This document shows positions 9,898 through 17,045 of a stretch of DNA of 64,000 nucleotides, piece by piece. Source of the stretch: Eubacterium sp. (GTDB lineage Bacteria; Bacillota; Clostridia; Lachnospirales; Lachnospiraceae); assembly GCA_022791495.1 (NCBI GenBank), contig JAAVZE010000133.1:1-64000 (forward strand), in the 5' to 3' direction. How positions within the stretch are numbered: position 1 is the first letter of the stretch; each line of letters starts with the position of its first letter. The notes below the pieces were generated by a model. The model was given only the letters and a program-made list of their open reading frames with translations, was not told the origin of the DNA and ran no database searches. Position numbers and translations under genes: made by a program.

Positions 9898-10066
9898 TGA
9901 TTATACTCCCCGAATCCTTTTCAAACGTCTTGAAAGCCTTTTCCACTACTGCTGTGATCTTATCTTTAAACAGCAATACCAGTGCGATCAATACAACAAG
10001 AATCAATATAATCTCAACCACACCAATTCCATCCTCTTCTTTCCAAAACTCCATGATACATTCCAT
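9887..10066 (-). CDS. Flp1-like pilin (59 aa, absent from supplied ORF list)
   Basis: Translated by eye: MECIMEFWKEEDGIGVVEIILILVVLIALVLLFKDKITAVVEKAFKTFERDSGSIINGK*; AGGAGG RBS just upstream; between TadC and DUF5702 genes. Confidence 0.85.
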   Translation of the reverse strand: MECIMEFWKEEDGIGVVEIILILVVLIALVLLFKDKITAVVEKAFKTFEKDSGSIINGK

Positions 10067-10088
10067 AACTCATTCCTCCTAATCGATT

Positions 10089-11165
10089 TTACATTGTCAT
10101 AAATGCTGGAACCAGAATGATCACCATGACCACACCCAGCATTAGTATCATAGGAAGGAGCAGCTTCGTTCCCGCTGTTTCTCCCATTCTCTTAACCGTT
10201 TCTTTTCTTTTTTCAAAAGCCTCTACTGCCTCCAGCTCTAAAATAGCAGTCATTCCTTCGGAGCCCTTGCGTATATTTTGATTAACCACGGAAGCAAATT
10301 TAAGATAGGGAATCTGCCTGCACCGTGTACCAAATGCCTCAATTGCTTCCGCTTCTGACACTCCATTTTTCATTTCCTGACAGGACACACTGATCTCCTC
10401 GTACACATAACGTCTGCCGCCCCCCTCTTCCAGCCTTTTTTTATACTCACTGGAAATTCTCTCAAAACAACCCCGAATTGTAAGTCCCGCACTAAGCAGA
10501 AGCAGAACTTTATTAATTAGTTCAGGATAATCCAATATCAGCTGTTCCTCCCTTTGTTGAAGCATCTGTTGTCTCTGGTGCTTCCATAACAATGGCAGCG
10601 CTGGAAATATTGCCAGAGAAAGAATAAAAGCTGAATAATCTTTTTTCTTTTCCAGATTCAAGTATTCTACCCTGTTTCCAGATACTGTTTCGGGCAGAAT
10701 AATCTGCTCTAAGTCCCTTTGTTGTTCAACCGCCTCCTGTACCCTCTCCTGGATCTGTGCCATAAGCGCTTCTGTCTGTGGCACAGATGTCTCCTCTGGA
10801 GGCTGGTTCTGCTCTTCTTCTGTCCTTAGCTCCACGGTGATTTCTCTCTCTAAAGTGTCCTCCCCAGTCTGTGCCCGGACTCCAAAGGTTACCTCATCTG
10901 AATTATTTTTGATGATCCGTCCATCTTGTATAACCCGATCTGGCTCGTCTTCTGTCATACTAATCAGAAGAAAGAGAACGGATACTATAACCGCTGCCAG
11001 AATCAGCATAATTCTCTGGCACCATATTACCTCCCATATTTTTTTCTTGTCTTGACAACGATATAGGATCTCCACCGCTTCCTTTGTTCCCTTGTCCCGA
11101 TCCAGAATACGCTCCAGACGCAGCTTATGGATCAACCGTCTTATATACGGATAGTACTTTTCCAT
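10089..11165 (-). CDS. Type II secretion F-domain protein, TadC-like
   Basis: 358 aa; YPELINKVLLLLSAGLTIRGCFERI ... GTRCRQIPYLKFASVVNQNIRKGS ... GTKLLLPMILMLGVVMVIILVPAF. Confidence 0.8.
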   Translation of the reverse strand: MEKYYPYIRRLIHKLRLERILDRDKGTKEAVEILYRCQDKKKIWEVIWCQRIMLILAAVIVSVLFLLISMTEDEPDRVIQDGRIIKNNSDEVTFGVRAQTGEDTLEREITVELRTEEEQNQPPEETSVPQTEALMAQIQERVQEAVEQQRDLEQIILPETVSGNRVEYLNLEKKKDYSAFILSLAIFPALPLLWKHQRQQMLQQREEQLILDYPELINKVLLLLSAGLTIRGCFERISSEYKKRLEEGGGRRYVYEEISVSCQEMKNGVSEAEAIEAFGTRCRQIPYLKFASVVNQNIRKGSEGMTAILELEAVEAFEKRKETVKRMGETAGTKLLLPMILMLGVVMVIILVPAFMTM

Positions 11166-11178
11166 CTCTCCACCTCAT

Positions 11179-11946
11179 TTAAAGTTTTATCCTTATTATT
11201 TTCTGTCCCCACAGAAAGGAGGCACCATATACTGCCAATGCTCCCGTCATTACCATCCCTCCCATCAGATTATTGTAAAGGGGATCCAAAAACCCTGGTG
11301 AAAAAATACGCAGATACAGAATCATAAAAAGGGGAACTGAAGTCATACATGCCGCCTCCATTTTTTTGCCTGCCACCAGTGTCTCGATCTCCCGGCGCAC
11401 CTCTATTTTCTCTGCTATATTCGACGAGGTCTGGCGCATGATACGCACCAGATTGCCACCAGTCCGTCTCGCTGTACCAAGAATCTCACTAAACGTCATG
11501 ATGTCCTCTGCACCGCTTCTCGCCCCCAGCTCCTTCATTAGTGCCTCTACAGTTATCTTTAATTCCATTCGCCGTCTCATATGATCAAATTCTTTTCGGA
11601 TGATATCTTCCGGAGAATATAATAGTTTCAAATCCTCGGCAGCCTCCCGTACTGAATTTTCTAATGAATAACCCGCTGACAATGCTGACACAAGACTCTC
11701 CATGGCATCCTTAAACTGAATGGTAAGCTGCCAGCGCCGCCGTTCCAAAAGGATTCTGCGGTAATAACCCAGAAAAAGAAAAGCGGCCGGTACCGACATA
11801 ATCCCGCAGAGCAGTATATTGTTATAAAATAACATCAACAAAATAAAACCCGCGCCTCCACTGCACAAACCGTACCGAAGAAGTTCCTTTTTCGTATATA
11901 CATACTTATTATAATCAATCATATTTGTATCCCTGCCTTTGCACAT
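11179..11946 (-). CDS. Type II secretion F-domain protein, TadB-like
   Basis: 255 aa; FKDAMESLVSALSAGYSLENSVREAAEDL ... GGNLVRIMRQTSSNIAEKIEVRREIETLVAGKKMEA. Confidence 0.85.
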   Translation of the reverse strand: MCKGRDTNMIDYNKYVYTKKELLRYGLCSGGAGFILLMLFYNNILLCGIMSVPAAFLFLGYYRRILLERRRWQLTIQFKDAMESLVSALSAGYSLENSVREAAEDLKLLYSPEDIIRKEFDHMRRRMELKITVEALMKELGARSGAEDIMTFSEILGTARRTGGNLVRIMRQTSSNIAEKIEVRREIETLVAGKKMEAACMTSVPLFMILYLRIFSPGFLDPLYNNLMGGMVMTGALAVYGASFLWGQKIIRIKL

Positions 11947-13148
11947 TTATCATCGTTGATCAGTTTATGCTCTGTCCGTTTCAGACTTCCTATGATCTTT
12001 CCCTCCTGCTCCCTTTCCTCACAAAATTGAAACATCGGATACATCCCTATCTTTCCCCTCTCACACTGTCCCACTTCGCAGATCTCCAAAACCTTTCTGC
12101 TTTTGTCCCTCAACCTGCCCAGATGAACGATGATATCTATCGCAGAGGCAATCTGTTGTCTAACGGCATCCAGTGGGATTTCCATCCCCATAAGCACCAG
12201 AGTCTCAAGGCGGTTCAGCATATCTCCCGGACTGTTGGCATGACCTGTAGACAGACTTCCATCATGACCTGTATTCATTGCAGTAAGCATATCGATGGCA
12301 GTAGCATCCCGTATTTCCCCTACCACGATACGATCCGGTCGCATTCTCAGGGCGCTTTTAATCAGATCCCGGATGGTTACCTGATTTTTTCCTTCTACAT
12401 TGGCGTTTCTGGCCTCCAGCCTTACTAGATTTTTCACTTTTTTAATCTGCAGCTCCGCTGAATCTTCTATGGTGATAACCCTTTCATCCCAAGGTATGTA
12501 ATTAGATAAAATATTGAGAAAGGTGGTTTTTCCAGCACCGGTTCCCCCAGAAATAAATATATTGTATCTTGCCTCCACCAGTTTTCTGAGTACCTCCGCT
12601 GCTTCTTCTGTCAATGCTCCCATATCCGTTAATTTACTCATGGTCAGTGGGTCTTTCGGAAACTTACGTATGGTAATAACCGGTCCCTCCATCGCGATGG
12701 GAGGCATCACAATATTTACCCTGGATCCATCTGCCAGCCGGACATCCAGGATCGGACTGGTCTCATTTACGATGCGGTTGCCCTCAGAGGCGATCTGCTG
12801 TGCAATATCATTTAGCCTCTCATGGGAATCGAATACAAGTCCTGACTCCATTATCCGTCCCTTCTGCTCGATGAAAATATGCTCTGGTCCATTGACCATG
12901 ATCTCTGTAATATTCTCATTCTCCAACAGCTCCTGCAGCACATCTAAACGCCTCATGGAATTATATATATTTGTGCGTAGCTTTTTTCTTTCCGCAAAAC
13001 GCAGGTAGCTTTCTCCACCCACACGCCGGATATTTTCATCGATAAGCTGTAGCAGCTGCCCCTCCTGTAGTTCAGAATCTGACGGGATCTGTTCTAACAC
13101 CATCCGCCGGATCTTTTGCCGTTCTTCTCTGCTCCCCCTGTCAATCAT
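11919..13148 (-). CDS. Tad/CpaF-family secretion ATPase
   Basis: 409 aa; FISGGTGAGKTTFLN Walker A, RPDRIVVGEIRD, MNTGHDGSLSTGHANSP. Confidence 0.95.
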   Translation of the reverse strand: MIDRGSREERQKIRRMVLEQIPSDSELQEGQLLQLIDENIRRVGGESYLRFAERKKLRTNIYNSMRRLDVLQELLENENITEIMVNGPEHIFIEQKGRIMESGLVFDSHERLNDIAQQIASEGNRIVNETSPILDVRLADGSRVNIVMPPIAMEGPVITIRKFPKDPLTMSKLTDMGALTEEAAEVLRKLVEARYNIFISGGTGAGKTTFLNILSNYIPWDERVITIEDSAELQIKKVKNLVRLEARNANVEGKNQVTIRDLIKSALRMRPDRIVVGEIRDATAIDMLTAMNTGHDGSLSTGHANSPGDMLNRLETLVLMGMEIPLDAVRQQIASAIDIIVHLGRLRDKSRKVLEICEVGQCERGKIGMYPMFQFCEEREQEGKIIGSLKRTEHKLINDDKCAKAGIQI

Positions 13149-14164
13149 TCTCTATCCTCCTCTCTTCCAATGAATCGAAGTAACTCTTCCTTCTTCTTCG
13201 GAATGGAAAATTCTGTCTCCTCAAAAGTCATCCTTTCCCATAATTGCGGTTTTCCCTCCATTCCACAATACCGCTGTAATACATTTCGACGTATCGCTGC
13301 CAGTACCCCCGATTCTCTCGGAATCAAAATCTGGTCCGCATATGTCATCAGATCCAGGGTATACTCAAAAATTTGCCCCAGTTCCAGCACAACAGCTTCA
13401 AACATACTCTGTTCCTTCAATCCTTTCATAAATCTACAAATATCATCCCGAGAAAAATCCAGTAAGTCCTTATAATGGCTGACCGGTGCAATCGACCATA
13501 TTTTTCCCAACTGAAATGCCATATTTTCCAGCTCTTGTGTAAAATCTTCACCCTCTGCCCGAAGCATAAGCTCTGTGATTCCAGGAGAGAAGTTGATGTC
13601 TCTCCCTCCACTCTCGTCTTTCCATGACGGATCAAAAAATACAGGAAATCCACAAAGACTTAAATACAGCACCCGCTTATTACGAGACAATTCACCAGCC
13701 CTCTTTAGAGCCAGCAGCGTTTTTTCATCTCCTCCCTCTGGGGAGAACACCACGATAATTCCGCTTTCTTTCTGGGAACGGTTTCTGTTATTTCCTTCCC
13801 TCGTCCCCGTCAGTTTCACCAGTTCGTTATATATCTCTTCTCTGCTGCAGAACATAAAAATTTTATTTTTCCCCTTCTCTTCCGGTGTTTTTACAAATAA
13901 AACAGTCTGACACTGAAGATCCTCCAGTATCTTCGGATCATCCGACAGGGCTATATCCCCATCCCCCACATCTGCCTTATCCTTCCGTCCGGTCAATAGT
14001 TCTACCTCTATCCCGGAATTATACTGACTGGTCAAGTATCTTGCCAGCCTGCTTCCATAATTCAAATCTGTCATACAGATAAAAATTTTCCTTTGTCCCA
14101 AACTTTTCCTCCTTACAAAACAGGGCAAATTTTCAGGCATAAGATGACCGCTGTGGAAATACAT
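13145..14164 (-). CDS. CpaE/TadZ-like ParA-family protein with degenerate Walker A
   Basis: GIIVVFSPEGGDEKTLLALKRAGELSRNKRVLYLSLCG; position upstream of CpaF. Confidence 0.6.
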   Translation of the reverse strand: MYFHSGHLMPENLPCFVRRKSLGQRKIFICMTDLNYGSRLARYLTSQYNSGIEVELLTGRKDKADVGDGDIALSDDPKILEDLQCQTVLFVKTPEEKGKNKIFMFCSREEIYNELVKLTGTREGNNRNRSQKESGIIVVFSPEGGDEKTLLALKRAGELSRNKRVLYLSLCGFPVFFDPSWKDESGGRDINFSPGITELMLRAEGEDFTQELENMAFQLGKIWSIAPVSHYKDLLDFSRDDICRFMKGLKEQSMFEAVVLELGQIFEYTLDLMTYADQILIPRESGVLAAIRRNVLQRYCGMEGKPQLWERMTFEETEFSIPKKKEELLRFIGREEDRE

Positions 14165-14616
14165 ATAGTAAAGGGGATGACACCATCATCACCACATACC
14201 ATCCGGTCATAGTACACCTCCGGCAGCTTATCTGCCCTTATGTTCTTTAAATACTTAAAAAAATATTGAAATCGATCATTAACATTTCTTTTGTTAATCA
14301 TTTTGGCAATAGAAAATAATGCCCCAATGACCAATGAAAAGACCATTACCCGGAAACAAAATTTAAAATTGTAGTAACTGCTAATTATGGAAAATAATTT
14401 GATATCGCCTGCACCAAAGAAATGGAGCAGATAAAAGATAAAACAGACAACAATTGGAATCAGACCGTTCCATGTAAAATGCCACAATCCCGCTATACCA
14501 TACACACTCATATTCCGATAGAGACTGAGTGCAAGTCCCCCTGCTATAAAACAATTCGGAACACGATAACAGTACAGATCACAAAGTGACACCGGAAGCA
14601 GCACGAGGAAAATCAA
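14113..14616 (-). CDS. Second prepilin peptidase (A24) at head of Tad locus
   Basis: CDLYCYRVPN and FFGAGDIKLF motifs; multi-TM. Confidence 0.75.
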   Translation of the reverse strand: MIFLVLLPVSLCDLYCYRVPNCFIAGGLALSLYRNMSVYGIAGLWHFTWNGLIPIVVCFIFYLLHFFGAGDIKLFSIISSYYNFKFCFRVMVFSLVIGALFSIAKMINKRNVNDRFQYFFKYLKNIRADKLPEVYYDRMVCGDDGVIPFTICISTAVILCLKICPVL

Positions 14617-14844
14617 CGTATAATCCCCGATACTTACACCTCCTGATTTTGTTGTGATTCATATACTACACGCTGACAGTGTTCTTGTCAACCATTATTT
14701 TGTAAATACTGGAATATTTTTTTCGACAAGGGAAATACTGTTAAAAGAAATAGAGCAGAAATAGAAAAATTGTCGTTTCAAATTTCCCCATTTTACGACA
14801 TATTAAAAGAAGAAATACATTGAAAATAAACAACGGAGGGAGCT

Positions 14845-15060
14845 ATGAAAAAGAAAACGGACAACCTTCTACTTGCAAGAGAAGAACTTCTGAATGAGAT
14901 CGAGGAGATCAAACTTTCACTGGCAACCGCACATTCAAATTTCGATAATGCATGTGATCCAGATCTGGTGGACAGCTGTATTTATGAAATGAATGCCATC
15001 CAGTATAAATACAAGTATCTGCTCAAACAGATGCGTAAAATGGAAAGTTTGACCAATTAA
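14845..15060 (+). CDS. YaaL-like DUF2508 family small protein
   Basis: 71 aa; NSNFDNACDPDLVDSCIYEMNAIQYKYKYLLKQ-type motif; ggaggg RBS. Confidence 0.7.
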   Translation: MKKKTDNLLLAREELLNEIEEIKLSLATAHSNFDNACDPDLVDSCIYEMNAIQYKYKYLLKQMRKMESLTN

Positions 15061-15091
15061 AAGGGGGCGGCTTTGAACGCACGCCCCCTTG
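15060..15091. terminator. Bidirectional intrinsic terminator
   Basis: AAGGGGGCG...CGCCCCCTT hairpin between convergent genes. Confidence 0.7.
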
Positions 15092-15125
15092 ATCTAAATT
15101 CATTTAGCCCGGCGACACCAGCAGA

Positions 15126-15605
15126 TTACGCCTGAAACCCTCGATTTGCTGACACATCCACCCCAATATTTTCATTGAGGCTGGTTCTGCCATAGGTAAG
15201 CCCTGCATAAATCGGCTGGGAATTTTGCATAACCGCCTGTGAATGATCCTGGTCGGCCACCTTCTGAAATGCCGGAAGAAGCTTTTTAATAATATTCGCA
15301 GCGTGGTCAAAACACTCGCTTTGCCGAAGCGCTACTCCCTGGCATAATTCTTGATACGAGTATACATACAGCCTTCTCAGATAATGAGAGATTTCATAGC
15401 TAAAATCCAGACTTCCCATAAGTTCTGTCAAAAGCCCTCTGGCACGTCCAATCTCCCGACGGCAGACCTCTATGTCATCTGCCTCCAGGCATTTTCTACC
15501 CGCCTCGACACTATCCAAAATCGCCTCATACATGATAATGACAAGTTCACTCCGGTTTGCCTGTGCCACTCTTGCGGCATAGGCATTTAATACTTCCTTA
15601 TCCAA
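15126..15605 (-). CDS. fliS: Flagellar export chaperone FliS-like
   Basis: 159 aa; AYAARVAQANRSELVIIMYEAILDSVEAG... immediately downstream of flagellin. Confidence 0.75.
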   Translation of the reverse strand: MDKEVLNAYAARVAQANRSELVIIMYEAILDSVEAGRKCLEADDIEVCRREIGRARGLLTELMGSLDFSYEISHYLRRLYVYSYQELCQGVALRQSECFDHAANIIKKLLPAFQKVADQDHSQAVMQNSQPIYAGLTYGRTSLNENIGVDVSANRGFQA

Positions 15606-15626
15606 GATTTATCCACCTTTCATTCA

Positions 15627-17045
15627 TCAGCCCTGAAGCAGCTGCAAAATAGTCTGAGGACGATTATTCGCCTGTGCCAGCATGGCTGTTCCCGCCTGGC
15701 TGAGTACACTCAGCTGTGTATATTCTGTCATTTCCTCTGACATATCCACATCCTCGATACGGGAACAGGATTCTGTCAGGTTCTGGGATGTAATATCAAG
15801 ACTCGAAGTGGCAGAGTCAAGGCGGTTTTCATAAGCACCAAGCTTTGCACGGATCGCGGAAACTTCCTCTATCGCTGAATTAAACTTACTGATCGCTGTA
15901 GAAGCTCCCTCTTTGGTACATACATTACAGTACTCAATATCCAGAGATTTACAAGTCACTGGAGGAATGGATATATCGATAGTCTGCCCCTCATTGGCGC
16001 CGATCTGAATTGCCACAAATCCTGCATCCAGTACTGTTACGGCTGCATCACTTCCCGCCTTTGCATTGGAAACATCAAAGACCATACAGAAGCCGTCCCG
16101 GTCTGAAACTGTTACTCTACCACCCTGTATAAAGGTAGTAGCTGTCTTGGAAAATCCAGAATCCGTATCCAGCGTTACCTTCGCATCCTGTCCCCGTACT
16201 ATGTTTCCTCCATCCACACCAAGTTTAGCAGCAAGAGTCGGTGTATCTGTTGTCACTTCTATTTTATGCTCCACGCCATAGAGCTTCGATTCAAAACGTA
16301 AAGATGTAGCATTGGCAAGCTCGGTCTCATTACCAAGTGCATTGACTGGTGTCACTGCGATATTCATACTCTCACAGCAGTCACGGATCTCTGCATATAC
16401 ATTTTCCAGTGTATCTCCCTTCTTTACATGAATCATCTCACCATTGATCTGAATATCTCCCTTTTCAGTAAATACATCTGTGGCAGCCATACCAAGTGCA
16501 CCAGTTGTGAAAACTGTTTTCGTAGCCACCTGGTCGACAGTCATACCATACTTTGTCAACTCCACAGAATCTGTCATGGAAACAACCTTCACTCCAATAT
16601 TGTTGGAAGACGTTTGACGACAGCAGGAGCCATCCAGAATACTTTTCGTATTAAATTCTGTATCGGATGAAAGACGATCAATCTCTTCCATCAGAGAATC
16701 AATCTCTTTCTGGATCGCCTCTTTATCTTCCAGCATGGTCACACCCTGATTGGCCGCCTGCACAGAAAGCTCACGGCATCTCTGCAGCATATTTTCTACT
16801 TCGATGAGAGCTCCTTCTGCAGTCTGGATAAAAGAAATACCATCCGCACCGTTTCTTGAAGCACGCTGTAATCCTCGGATCTGCGCATGCATTTTCTGGG
16901 AGATCGCCATTCCCGCCGCATCATCTGCCGCCTTGTTGATCCGGTATCCGGAAGAAAGCCTCTCCAGGCTCGTCGTAATCTTATTCTCTGTCCGGTTCAA
17001 GTGTCCACTCGCTTTCATCGCTGCAATATTTGTGTTTATCTTCAT
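15627..17045 (-). CDS. Flagellin
   Basis: 472 aa; N-term MKINTNIAAMKASGHLNRTENKITTSLERLSSGYRINKAADDAAGMAIS; C-term VDMSEEMTEYTQLSVLSQAGTAMLAQANNRPQTILQLLQG. Confidence 0.95.
   Translation of the reverse strand: MKINTNIAAMKASGHLNRTENKITTSLERLSSGYRINKAADDAAGMAISQKMHAQIRGLQRASRNGADGISFIQTAEGALIEVENMLQRCRELSVQAANQGVTMLEDKEAIQKEIDSLMEEIDRLSSDTEFNTKSILDGSCCRQTSSNNIGVKVVSMTDSVELTKYGMTVDQVATKTVFTTGALGMAATDVFTEKGDIQINGEMIHVKKGDTLENVYAEIRDCCESMNIAVTPVNALGNETELANATSLRFESKLYGVEHKIEVTTDTPTLAAKLGVDGGNIVRGQDAKVTLDTDSGFSKTATTFIQGGRVTVSDRDGFCMVFDVSNAKAGSDAAVTVLDAGFVAIQIGANEGQTIDISIPPVTCKSLDIEYCNVCTKEGASTAISKFNSAIEEVSAIRAKLGAYENRLDSATSSLDITSQNLTESCSRIEDVDMSEEMTEYTQLSVLSQAGTAMLAQANNRPQTILQLLQG

Noticed and set aside
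11925-13008. 167-aa and 164-aa plus-strand ORFs
   Set aside because: Antisense to the CpaF ATPase gene
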